The notes below the pieces were generated by a model, which saw only the letters and a list, made by a program, of their open reading frames with translations, made no database searches and was not told the origin of the DNA. The position numbers and the translations under genes are program-made. Shown piece after piece: positions 11,973 through 22,840 of a stretch of 64,000 nucleotides of DNA. Location of the stretch: the NCBI GenBank assembly GCA_900660155.1, contig CABFPE010000053.1, forward strand, positions 884,774 to 948,773, in the 5' to 3' direction. The stretch comes from Hofstenia miamia (lineage: Eukaryota > Xenacoelomorpha > Acoela > Hofsteniidae). Within the stretch, counting starts at the first letter, position 1; every line of letters starts with the position of its first letter.

Positions 11973-14012
11973 TAGGGCTGGGCGCTAATAACCGGTTAAC
12001 CGGTTAAGCCGTCTTTAACCGGATAAAAATAATTAACCTATTAACGGCAGGCTTCTCATAATTAACTATGTAAATATGTTGGAGTAATATGACACTTGAG
12101 CAGGAGTAAAAGAAGCATGCGCATATCCTGCGACCATTATTGTAGCAGCCAGTGTTTGTTTACGGTGCCACTTGTGTTCACTTCTTGCATTACGTATTGT
12201 TGTATTTTAGAGTTATAGCAGGCAAAGCTTCGTGGGTGTGGAAACATTTTATGAAGCATAAAATAAGGCTGTGTGCAATTTGTGTTGTGAAAAAGGGGTT
12301 CTAGCACAAAGGCGCTACAGGGTCACTGATTTATCACTTTGCACACACTCATCATTTCCAAGAAAGTGGAAAAGTTCCAACGACGACGCGCAGGTATGCA
12401 AGTGGCAAAAGCGTGACTACAACGCCTAAGCTGACTATTGACTCCTGAGCTGTTCAGAGTCGCCCATGCATGCACTTCCGATCGTGCCGAAACAGTTACT
12501 CAAAAAATTGTACGATGTGTCACAAAAGATTTACTTCCTTTATCATTCGGCGAAAAGTCAGGTATGATAAACTTGTTAAACTACCTTGAACCGAACTACC
12601 AAGCACCAACTCATAAAACAGTGGCAAGTTATTTGAAAGTATTGTACGAGAAAACTCAAGTCAGAACGGAAACCCTATTGCAAAATTTATCCGCTCAGGA
12701 ACATCACTCCGTTGCTATTTCATTGGACGCCTGGAACAACACAAAAATGCAGTATTTCCTCACTGTCAATGCACACTTTGTAAGCTCTGAGTGGGCTATC
12801 AAGAACTTCAACCTTGCAACGATTCCAATGACAGAGCAACACAATGGTAAAAACTTGTCTGCTATTATTGATGATGTGTCTGCAAAATATGGCATAAACT
12901 TATTTGTGCAACGGTGGATAATGCAGCCAACATGCTCAAAGCAGTCGAGGCAGCAACATTGTTTGTTGTGCGCATTACCTTGACCTGGTAGTAAAAGACA
13001 CTTAAGAGGGGTGTGGCGCTGTAGCGAACGTAGTTGGCAAAGTACACGTTATGATAAAGACCATTAAAAAATCTGAGATTCTTGCAGATGCCTTCCGGAA
13101 ATTCAGAAATCAAGTAATGCCACAAAAGACAAGAAACTAGAGCTGCAATGCCCGTATCAACTCGTTGGAACACCCAGTGGATTATGATCAAATTCTTTCT
13201 CAATCTGCACTCTGCTGTGTCCTGCTTGCTTGCCTCAGCAGAAACATCGGAGACTCTATCAGCCGAGCAAAAAACCATCAAAAACTGCTGCGCTTTTAGT
13301 CAGGAAGAATTCAATGCATTAAACGACTTCTCAGCAATTTTTTCTGCCTATCAAGAAGTTACAGACTTGTTAGAAGGGAAAACTACTTTATCAACAGTTT
13401 ATCTAGAAATGTTCAACAGAGTTCACGCGCTGAAGGCAATGGTTTTTATCCTGACTCAGCGTTCACATTTATGTTAGTTTTTTTTACCCTCGTTTTAAAC
13501 AACTTAAATTTCTGAGTCAAGAGCATTCCGCATTGTCTGCAAACGTTAGAAGCATTATTTACGAGGAGCTTCAAAACTTTGCTACGAATCGATAGCCATC
13601 TCCTGATGCACACCAGGCAGGTCTGCCTAAAAAGCCAAAGCTTTACGATGTTGAAAGTAACCCCGTTGATGATGATCACAATGAAACAGAAATCGAAAGC
13701 TACCTAGAAATTAAGGTAAAGGTGGAGGCTGAGTCTAGAGGCATCGACCCCCTAAAATGGTGGCAAGATCATGAGAATCTTTTCCGAGGCTTGCACCTAT
13801 TACGGAAATATCTCGGGGTACCAGCAACTAGTGTCACTGCATAACGGCTCTTCTCTCGTCTTGGTCTCATTTTCAGAGACAACTTAATGACCTTTTTGCC
13901 TGAAACTGCAAATATGATTTTGTTCTGTCACTTGAATGAAATAAGTGGCGGTTAACCGATTAAAACTATGCGGTTACGGTTAATTCTCTGTGATTAACCG
14001 CTCCCAGTCCTA
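11973..14012 (+). mobile_element. hAT transposon with intact target-site duplication
   Basis: The exact 8-bp duplication ATTACGAC flanks the element (11965-11972 and 14013-14020). The ends, TAGGGCTGGGCGCTAATAA and TAGGACTGGGAGCGGTTAAT (inverted), are of hAT type, followed by GGTTAACC-rich subterminal sequence. The length is 2040 bp and it carries one transposase relic. Confidence 0.93.
12438..13945 (+). pseudogene. hAT (ZBED-like) transposase, broken
   Basis: The open part 12438-12900 encodes PNYQAPTHKTVASYLKVLYE and SVAISLDAWNN, where LDAW/TDxW marks the start of the RNase H-like catalytic domain in ZBED/hAT proteins, then FNLATIPMTEQHNGKNLSAI. A middle block at 13148-13460 reads MPVSTRWNTQWIMIKFF, the typical TRWNS motif. 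The C-terminal dimerisation block at about 13740-13945 holds WWQDHENLFRGL, ATSVTA, RLFSRLGL and LPETANMILF. Several frameshifts and stops separate these blocks. The N-terminal BED zinc finger is only faintly visible upstream of 12438. Confidence 0.82.
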
Positions 14013-14693
14013 ATTACGACGTTTAGCAAATGCTAGTCCACAATCTATAGTTTAATTTTTTTATTTAAGGGTGGAGTATAATAAATGCAATCGACAGAAA
14101 TAAATAGTTAATATCTTAAAAAAATTAATAGTAAAAAACAAAATTCCAAATAAATTTTGAAAAGCATGCTTAAAATAAATATTTTAGAAAAAATCATTAT
14201 TAAATATATTGAAAATAATTATTTTTTAATTGATAATGAAAAAAAAAATGCTACTTCTTCATGGATTTCTAAACAATTTCATTTATTTTCATAGCATTAT
14301 TTACTTAATTGCTATAGTTTAAAAATGTATGAATTAAATTTTTTATTTTTAGTATTATTTTCTTAAATTTATTTAATAAAATTTCAAAAATAATAAAAAA
14401 AATTAAATAAAAAATTTAGAATCTATAAATTAATTTTTTCATTCCATAAATTTTGAAGATTTATTTAATTTCAACATTCTGACCAATTTTCTAGCATCTA
14501 ACATATATATTTAAAGAATACTAGTATTATAAATGCAATAAAACTGAATTTTAAAGAAGGTTTTTAAATTACAGTGCCCAAACAAACTAATTATCTTTCA
14601 TACATATTAATATTGATAGTGAATAGTGCATAAATTTTGTGTGTTTTCAAAATTTCTAAGCTAATTATAATCCTATTAAATTTTGATCACAAT

Positions 14694-14868
14694 TGTCAAA
14701 ATATATTGACAGTAGAATGCTAACATGAAAATTCATTAACTAAATGTAACAAACTTGTTAAATTAAATGAATAGTTTTTAAAACATTTAATTATTATTTA
14801 AAGAGAATTGCTTTTTAACCATTTGCTTGTGAATAAATGAATACATATGCTGTCAATAAATATTGACA
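14694..14868. promoter_or_regulatory. pair of 18-bp palindromes, left side of the TTAA element
   Basis: TGTCAAAATATATTGACA lies at 14694-14711 and TGTCAATAAATATTGACA at 14851-14868, 157 bp apart start to start. They share the half-sites of the right-side array. Confidence 0.75.
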
Positions 14869-14879
14869 AATATATAATA

Positions 14880-17100
14880 TCAAAAGCACCCCGCAGAATA
14901 GTTGTTTTCATCAGCCTTAACATTTTTGTTTTTACGTTTTTTTGGTGTAGACTTCTTTTCTCTCTCAATATTCTTTTTAGAAGAGCGATTTTCAAAGCGA
15001 TTGTCTACGCCTAAACCTAGTTTATTCAAAATTCAAAATTTGTTTTTCAAAATCGCCACAAATGTGATATTCTGCAACAACAAAACTACTTTTTGAACAA
15101 ATTTGCCACAAACGTGAATGGATCGATTCATTTCGGTTTTGTGCCATTCCAGGAATACATCTTCGTATTAAGTCACTTTTTGATAGCCAAAGGTAAAATA
15201 TAGTCGTGATCACTTGGAAGAAGAAAATACTTAGATGTTGGGCGAGGAGCTTGGGAATTGTGGAGAAATTTACACTAGCTAGACTTGCATAACTTATGAG
15301 AATCTGCTTCACAATCCAATTTAGTTTAGTGGAAAACAGTTGCTAGTATGCTTTCTTGAATGTTTTCAATTATTTCTGATTCTTCCAACTCATCATTGAA
15401 ATTAGAATTTTGTCCAATCCAGCATAAAGTCGTTTTGATACGTAATTAATACACTCTAATTTGCAAACTTTGACGCCAATATCTTTGTAAGGATTAGCGT
15501 TTTCAATCGCACTCATAACAGAACTGTCTCCATCTGAAATCATGTTTTTGTAAACAACATCATAGGATTGAATAGATCTTGAAAACAGTTTTACAGCAAT
15601 GTACGCTTCCATTGATCCAGTGGAGCCCTCAAAGTTTTTGTCGCAGTCACGATCGTCTACTTTTTTATCACATTTATAACAATATTTGGAAGCAATATCA
15701 TAGTCTAATATTTTACCACTATCATTAGATACAATAAAACCAAGTCCATACAAAGATGTGTGGTCTCGCTTCATCCAAGTACCATCGTAGCTTATGTTTA
15801 TGCATTTTTCGCTTTCTAACGCTATATCATTTTTCATAGACTCCTTGGCAACTGCTTTAGCAACAGGCATAATTCGTTTTACATGCAAATTCCAAGCTCG
15901 CTTTTCCACGGGTGTAGGCAAGTTCATTATTCTGGAGAAACTATCCGCAACACTTCTTCCACATCAAATGGTGAGACAAGCCATAAACAGCTCTTAAATT
16001 TATGTCCGACGCCTGTCGTCCTCTTCCTAAGATTCTCGTTTACCAGTTGTTTCAAAAAACAAATGAAAATCGACACTTTCTGCATGATATCTCGATTGTA
16101 AGTGCGTATCCACTATATACAAATTTATTATCTGGCTTATACTTGTACTTCGCTTGATGATTTACTTTAATTACATTTACCAGTTTTTCACGATTGATTA
16201 TTTCAAGCGTTTGCTGTTGTCCTCTAAAAAACTTGTTTTCTTTCACCGTGGCATTCAGATTCAAAAAAATCTAAAGGATATTACTACATTAGAAAGTATT
16301 TAATAAACATACTAAATAAAGCAATCTCAAAAAATAATAAAAGTATATTGATTTATGAAAGCTACAAATGTAAAATGTACTTAAAAATTAGTTCTGTGTG
16401 TTACATATTTTCTTGGTAGGCCATTTAAAATTTTTCTCCGTAAGGTAAATCTTGAAGCATTTTTGTGGATGCAAAGCTGGCTTTTTAATGCAAGTATCAC
16501 AACAATATTGTGTGAGGTTACGAAATTCCTTTCCTAAGCTTCTATCGCTACAAACAACAAACATTACAGTCACGCGTTGTGGATACTCCTGGAAAATGAC
16601 CATCTTTTGTATCCAACCGATGACCTTGTGCTCGAAGAGGTGAGCCATAAGGACATTTGTCTTCTAAAAGGTTGGGAATCTGTTTGCACACCAATGCTAC
16701 TGATTGTGCTCTCATTTATATTTTCAACTGATTGATTTGCTTCAATGATTTCACAAACGTCATTGACATAGTTTTCAAAAGAGCCAACTGATTCTGTAGT
16801 GTCAAATAATGTTTAGGATCACCCACTACAACTTCACGCCAGCTTTTTCCCCAAGTGACACGTCTTCCAATAACTGATTATCATACAATTCCAAGTCTTT
16901 TGTTTTCACTTTATGTATATCCCCATTTTCCCATTTCACAATTGCTTCTGCTTTGCTAGATTCTCGAATAATGCAGTTGTCATTACTATATCACCATTTT
17001 GCTTTTAAATCAGCAAACGAATCAAATTCTACGTCTTTGAATGAAACACGTTCAATTTTGTTATTCCTCTCAAAATGTACAAAAACTGTTGTTGGCATGA
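14880..17100 (-). pseudogene. Mutator-like transposase, broken into several frames
   Basis: Read from 17100 downward. The N-terminal part begins MPTTVFVHFERNNKIERVSF. A cysteine-rich segment (16388-16600) has CSDRSLGKEFRNLTQYCCDT and KPALHPQKCFKIYLTEKNF, similar in layout to the zinc ribbon of piggyBac transposases. A 185-codon frame (15370-15927) carries INISYDGTWMKRDHTSLYGL, KILDYDIASKYCYKC, NFEGSTGSMEAYIAVKLFSR and MISDGDSSVMSAI, the signature blocks of Mutator-like transposase domain proteins. Then follow PGMAQNRNESIHSRLWQICS (15022-15312) and a basic tail, KKSTPKKRKNKNVKA. At least four frame breaks make this copy inactive. Confidence 0.78.
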
Positions 17101-17115
17101 CCTAGTATAAAAAAC

Positions 17116-17743
17116 TTTTTTAATTTATTGACAATCAAGAATGATGGCATTCATAAACTGCAAGATACACCTACGCTTCTGTAACTTTCATTGTTTAAAA
17201 TACTTTCATAAACCACATGTATAATGTGACTGAACTTTTAACATAATGTCTGAATTTGTTGCATTTCTGTCAAAATCTATTGACATATATGCATGATAAA
17301 ACTATTAATGCAGTCACGTAAGTTATACTAAACATTTTCCATAACAATATTTATAAAATTTACTCCGTCAAATTATGAAAAAAGTGTTTTTCAAAGATTA
17401 AGTTAACGTTTATTCAGAAATGTCAACATATGTTGACAACATAAGAAAATATAGCAAAATAGACCTTGAATTTTAAAAAAAACTTGATAAAATTAAAAAC
17501 AATATCTACATTATTTATATATAACAGCGCATCTCAAGACCAATTATAGAAATTAGTTTAGTTTGTAATTAAATGTCAAATTATATTGACAACAAAGTTT
17601 ATTTTTAACATTTTCTCTAGAGAATGCAATTAATCATCATTTCTTTAAATTTTTCATACAAATTCTATTAGTGATCTCGGAAATTTATTTATCAAATTGT
17701 TTATAATAATAAAGGCTACTATGTCTGTCAAAATATCCTGACA
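17116..17743. promoter_or_regulatory. phased array of 18-bp palindromes, right side of the TTAA element
   Basis: Sites start at 17268, 17421, 17574 and 17726, all of form TGTCAA-N6-TTGACA; the last has CTGACA. A half-site TTGACA at 17128-17133 fits a site starting at 17116. Spacings are 152, 153, 153 and 152 bp, and 152 bp beyond the last start is 17878, the border of the element. The bases between sites do not resemble one another. The likely role is binding of the transposase or a host factor. Confidence 0.75.
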
Positions 17744-17959
17744 TTACAAATAAGGATGTGTGTTATATAATCATACAGCATTGATTGTTGTATTAATGTA
17801 AAATATCTCTGAATAGAAAACACTTTTTGAGGGAAAAATAAATTCAAAAAAATTCATTGAATTATTATACTCCCCCCTTAAGCAAAACCAAGTTTTAAAA
17901 TATTAGGATTGAAACAGTGTACATAATTTTTTTCTTCGGATTATTTTAAATCTGTTTAG

Positions 17960-20275
17960 GTATGCAATTTAGATGCAATGCGCACTTCGTTTGGTCGCAC
18001 GACTCTCTGTGGTCAAACTTCACGTTTCATTGGTCAAAACGTTACCCTAATGGGATGGCTGACTGCCAACAGATCAATTAATAAACACCACCGTTTCCTT
18101 CTACTGCACGATTGGAGCGGGGATGTTCAGGTGAAGACAAGTTTTTTAATACATCGTTTAATATCGAATTGGTTACAAATAGCGTAATGTATTCGTAAAT
18201 GTTGTTCAGATATTAACAAATTATATTGGTTAATTCCTTGCTATAAACATTTACTTTTAAATACAATGTATTATCTAAGCACTTCGCAAAAATACAATGC
18301 TCTTTGTTAACGCAAACTAACAATACTTTTTTTTCCAAAACCAGTCTTTATTTCTTTATAATGTCAAATAATACTTTATGTGTTTCTTAATATAGTGATA
18401 TTCTACGTGCGTTATGCATTCACATTTCTCGGAGTGATCTATAAAGAGATTGATATGAAACTCTGTTTCAACCGGTGGTTCATATACTAGTTATTTTAAA
18501 AGAATTTTTGTAAATCTAAGAACAGACCTGACATTCTTCTATGCATATCAAGGGCAACTATTATTAGTTAAAATTTGCATTGTTAAACAAGCCCAGCCCA
18601 GATTTTATACATGTAGAATTGGATAAAATTTGGCAAAAATGCGGAAATTGTGTCATATTGCCAATATAAATGGCTAATTTTTAACTAACGAACACGTTGT
18701 ACTGCAGAGAATGTATTTAGATGAATTTGTTGTTAGTGGCAAGTTGAAGAAAACGCTCTTACATATTTTTTCAAATTTTATTTAATAAATACAAAAATAC
18801 TCTCCTGCTATTTCCTAAAAAATATTTAAACAAACTTCATTTGGCAATTATTTCTGGGAAATAAACATATTCTCAAGACTCAAACATGTGCTGATAAATA
18901 ATCGTTTGTGCTTCTTAAGGGTTGCAATTTGATTAAACCAATCTTAATATATTACCCTAAAAGAGTGATAGCTCTATTTTTAGTTTTTGCAGAGTGAGAA
19001 TTTTGGGTATAAATGTGTATCGAAAATCTATTTTGTTATTTACTTTTGTAAAGGTCGTCACTTTAAACAAATTTCAAAAATTATTCTAATGTTGGGATGC
19101 GATTGGAGTTGTTAAGTGTCAAAAAAAGAATTGAACCAAATCTTGATAAAGGCCACTTGTGCTCAGTCAACTTCTCTTGGGGGTAGAGCGCTTTTTCTGA
19201 TTTCAATTTTGATGACGTCTCACACTTCCTAAGACACTGTGAATATAATAGTGTTTGCTAAATGCATTGGAAGCTACCAATTTTCAAATGTCAATTGTAG
19301 CAGTGCTTTCTTTATGATGAAATTCGTATTTAGTTGCCTAAATTTGAGCCGAAGAGAAGCAAATCTTATTGAAAATTGAGATTACTCGTTGCAATTATTT
19401 TAAAGTGCTATTTATTTTAGGAAATATGAACTTTAAATATTACATGATTTGTAAATTTGTTTTCTTCTATAGCTTTTAACAAAAATTGAGAATCAATGCT
19501 TTTTAAGGGCAAGGTACAAGTTCACTATCGATATTTTGGTGTTTAGTGGTTATAACATGTATTGAAGACGCATAAAAGCTCAGACTTTAACTAATTATCA
19601 ACGTGTTGTTCATTGCGTTTTTCCGTTTTATTCGGTTGTTGTTGGAAATTGAACAAGAGGCACGCCTGCTTGAAATTAATGTACACAAATGAAAGAACAC
19701 AAACACTTTGCAACAGTTAGCTGAATGGCCTACGTCAACTTTTTATTGGCTTTACAATGATAAGAAAAGTAAAAAGCGGACGTCCTGCAGAAAATCATTA
19801 GCAAAAAAATTTGCGATTGATGATCTTTGGTTGATCATGAAACATAACATTGAGAGAAAATTCCAAAAAATCTTGACGAATTGAGATTTGTTTTGTAGTG
19901 AAGAAAATTGTGACTTCAAATTTTGGCAAAAAAAATACTTACGTCCGCTTCAAACCTGTATAAAATGGAAAGGAGATCTTGATATAATAGTTGGTTGTGA
20001 TAATTGATTGCCTTTTCTTATTTTTTGTTACAAGCTATCCAATTTGATATTTTTTAGTTTAGGTCACATTTTCATCAGAATTACAGAATATGCAGTTGCT
20101 CGAATCAGTGTTAGAACTTCCCCTTAATTCTGTACTCTCTATCAGCGGTAAGGTGCAGCAACGTGCGAATGCTCACCAGAATCCCTCTATGAAAACCGGT
20201 GATATAGAGGTAATTGCGGAATCTATAGACGTACTGAACAAATATACCTCATCTGTCATCTTTGAAACTTCCGGG
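17960..20275 (+). CDS. DARS2: aspartyl-tRNA synthetase, mitochondrial type, two N-terminal exons
   Basis: Exon A (17960-18130, phase 0 both sides) encodes MRTSFGRTTLCGQTSRFIGQ, then VTLMGWLTANRSIN and HHRFLLLHDWSGDVQ. This matches human DARS2 [28 protein letters not shown] and FLVLRDFDGLVQ. Exon B (20063-20275) continues with PLNSVLSISGKVQQRANAHQ, then NPSMKTGDIEVIAESIDVLN, matching [20 protein letters not shown] and PKMPTGEIEIKVKTAELLN. Together they form the OB-fold anticodon-binding domain of bacterial-type AspRS, which charges tRNA-Asp in mitochondria. Acceptors TTTAG and donors GTGAAG/GTAATC are in place. The methionine at 17978 may not be the start, because the frame is open back to the acceptor. 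No catalytic-domain exon was found: both arms pass into unrelated sequence after 20.7 kb. Confidence 0.82.
18131..20062 (+). other. intron between the two DARS2 exons
   Basis: AT-rich, 1932 bp, with proper GT/AG borders. No element end was identified with confidence. Confidence 0.6.
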
Positions 20276-20359
20276 GTAATCTATTATTTTTACACATATT
20301 TCATGTAAAAATGCAGTTTCTATGCTTAATTTCGTTAAATAATGCTCTTCATATATATC

Positions 20360-20680
20360 AGATACCAGAGCGCCCATATATATATATACGGACTCTAGAT
20401 ACTATGGAATTTGTATCCACCGCCTGCACTTTCCGATTTTCCATAGTATCAGCGCCCTCTTTGATGCAATGCCAAAATAATTCTTTTATACATATATTTT
20501 TACATTGCACACTCGGAAAAGTGGTCTAATTTCTTATGTATGAGTTTCAAGTTTTTTCAAAAAAATTTTTTGACCTGTATCCAGCGCCCTCCGCCATAGC
20601 ATCTAGCGCCCGTATATATTTTTTTGTATTCAGCGCCTTGTAGATATTCTGACATTTTGTATCCCAAGCCTGTAAATGTA
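20360..20680. repeat. tract of recurring GTAT(C)CAGCGCC motifs with a hairpin
   Basis: The motif TATCCAGCGCCCTCCGCC and relatives (TATCCACCGCCTGC, TATCAGCGCCCTC, TATTCAGCGCCTTG) recur four times. GATACTATGGAA (20398-20409) and TTCCATAGTATC (20439-20450) form a 12-bp stem with a 29-base loop. It stands out as GC-rich against its surroundings. A MITE or SINE relic is possible; the class is unknown. Confidence 0.45.
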
Positions 20681-20683
20681 TGT

Positions 20684-20687
<4 letters not shown>

Positions 20688-20736
<49 letters not shown>
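20688..20736. repeat. (AT)n microsatellite, left breakpoint of arm homology
   Basis: Pure AT dinucleotides. Left of it the sequence matches the right arm (mirror sum 74021); right of it the two arms are unrelated until 26509. Confidence 0.9.
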
Positions 20737-20738
<2 letters not shown>

Positions 20739-21479
20739 AAAACAGAAAATACTCGGAGAAAAATAACGACGCTTTTACTTAACTCATGGTTTTATTTAAG
20801 GTAAGTATGGGAATACCTTCAAAGAAAACTGTATGTGTTAAACAAAATATATTCAATATATTCCAAGTCATCGAAGATAATTTTAAAAAGAGTTGAGAAT
20901 GTCAAGCGTAGAGTACTCGATACTAGAAGGACTGCCTTCTAATGGCGCAAATTGCTTTCGTCCAGAAAAAATACACTTAATAACAGGAATAATGTAATTA
21001 AGAATCGAAATATTTCTCGCTTTTTTAAAATTGGGGAATAAATGGTTAATTACTTTAAAATCGATTTCGTACTAGGGCGTAACATCCTTGGTAATATTAG
21101 TACTATAAGTTATATATAATTTACGATATTGCTATATAACATGCAATATTGCCAAAATTTGTTTAGATTTTGCCTTCTAAAAGAATGAAGAAATTAAAGT
21201 AAAAAACGATAAAATGAAACGATGCGAATGAATTACGCCTTTTCATTATTTATTCAATTCTTTTATTGTGTGAACATTTAAACAGCTATTCACAAGGAAA
21301 ACTGTAATAATTTTTTTAGAAAATATTTTAAACTTTTCTTTCTTGAATTAAACTTAAAAATACCGGAATAAACACAATGTGTTAATTAATACTAATTATA
21401 AAAATAAATATTAAAAATAACTATAATGTAAGTAAGTAGCGCAGTGTGTAAAATCGAAATTTGGTTAGTTAAGCAATTA

Positions 21480-22840
21480 TGACGTGTGACAGCGTTTATA
21501 AATCTAGGTGACTTAGCTCACAGGACAGGAATAACTATAATTGCTGGGTTGGAAACTTCATAGAATAATAGCAATCCAAAATGAATGTCCAAAAGTCTCT
21601 TAAACCTTGGTTGGAAACTCCCTAGGATAATGTGAGTCGAAAATCAAACACAGCAAAGCAATGATTTCAAAGTCCCCAGCAAACCTTCGATGGTCAAGAT
21701 GGTGCTAAAAAATTCGAACAACCGCTATTCTTCCTAATTGTGAAATGTGCACTCGAAAGTGTCACAAAAGAATCCACAAACCAATGAACAACGGTACATG
21801 TGGACAGCTGAGTATTGTAGTGTTACAGAAGAAACAGTCCAGATGAGTGAATGTTGGAAGAAACCATCAACAGGTTTAAAAGTTACAGGGCAGAGGCTGT
21901 CACAGCGCAGGTGAGAAAGTTGAAATATTAAATTAAGGAAAGGGTAAAATAAAGTGGTGTAAATAGTAACAGAATCTGTATAACCGACAGATACTGAAAG
22001 TAAAACGGCAATCAAGGAAAGGATGAACTCAGAAATCGATGAGAGAAGTAGGTTACCAGTTTCAATGGGATTTATAAAAAGCCAGCAAGCATATGAGAAA
22101 GTAAAATCAACCAAATATTAGAAAAGAAAGGTGCTAAGTGTGACACGAAGAGTAATAATCTAGTTTATGCAAGTGCTTTGGAAATGCTGAAGAATGTAGG
22201 AGAACTGAGAATAATGTGCATAAGAAAAAACAGCAAATAGTTATGATCAGAACAAGTAATGCAGTACAAAATAAGTGTACGGTAGAAAAGGGGAGGTGAG
22301 GGACCAGAGATAAAGATTAACCATGTCAATAAGTACTAAAGGTGTGCGCGGTGCGGATTCGGCCGCGGTTAACCGCGGTGCGGGTATAAAAATTAGGCTT
22401 GCGGTGCGGTGCGGTTAAACTGCAGGAGCCACGTGCAGTACCGTAGCTTCCAATTTTCACAAACCAATCAAATTTTGTAACGCCACCTAGGGATAACTAA
22501 TGTTTTGAATATATTGTTTCTTTAATTACATTGATTTACTTAGTTAAAATTAAATTCAAAGTTAACTGATTATTGTTTTTTGCGGTGCGGTGCGGTTGCG
22601 AGTAGATTCCTTGCGGTTGCGGGTAAGAAAATTCGCTTGCGGTGCGGATGCGGGTACATGAAACTGTACCCGCGCACACCTCTGATAAGTACCTTAGACA
22701 AGAAATAATCACATCTGCAAAGTTTTCCATGAGAAACTAGCAGCATCATTTTACTTATTCCATCTTGTTTTTAGCCTCAGTAGCATTTGAAATCTACACG
22801 TGATAGAATAATTATTCTTTTAGCCAAGTACGAGTTTGTT
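21480..22840 (+). mobile_element. old LINE relic, same family as the LINE near the palindrome centre
   Basis: CGGCAATCAAGGAAAGGATG followed by GAGAAGTAGGTTACCAGT (about 22005-22055) matches 38188-38235 of the central LINE; GCTGAAGAATGTAGG and GGGACCAGAGATA also recur. After the hAT insertion, TTTTCCATGAGAAACTAGCAG (22720-22742) matches GTTCATGAGAGACTAGCAG at 38880. Heavily diverged, no open frame; much older than the central copy. Confidence 0.6.
22337..22684. mobile_element. 348-bp non-autonomous hAT element inside the LINE relic
   Basis: The exact 8-bp duplication ATAAGTAC lies at 22329-22336 and 22685-22692. The ends read TAAAGGTGTGCGCGG and CAGAGGTGTGCGCGG (inverted). The interior is full of GCGGTGCGG repeats, a sharp GC island in AT-rich DNA. 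Left arm only. Confidence 0.9.

Larger units (their letters stand above)
14069..17877 (-). mobile_element. TTAA-flanked transposon with Mutator-like transposase
   Basis: TTAA lies at both borders (14065-14068 and 17878-17881). The termini, GGGTGGAGTATAATAA and GGGGGGAGTATAATAA (inverted), match at 15 of 16 bases. The length is 3809 bp. The transposase is on the minus strand. The subterminal zones carry 18-bp palindromes TGTCAA-N6-TTGACA. A TTAA target is typical of piggyBac and Kolobok, whereas classical Mutator elements make 8-11-bp duplications. The termini begin GGG rather than the CCY usual for piggyBac, so a Kolobok-like or unnamed TTAA lineage is likeliest. It ends about 80 bp before the first DARS2 exon found. 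Confidence 0.82.

Noticed and set aside
14069-17877. Calling the TTAA element a piggyBac transposon
   Set aside because: The core transposase blocks are Mutator-like and the termini begin GGG; only the TTAA target and a cysteine-rich block point to piggyBac.
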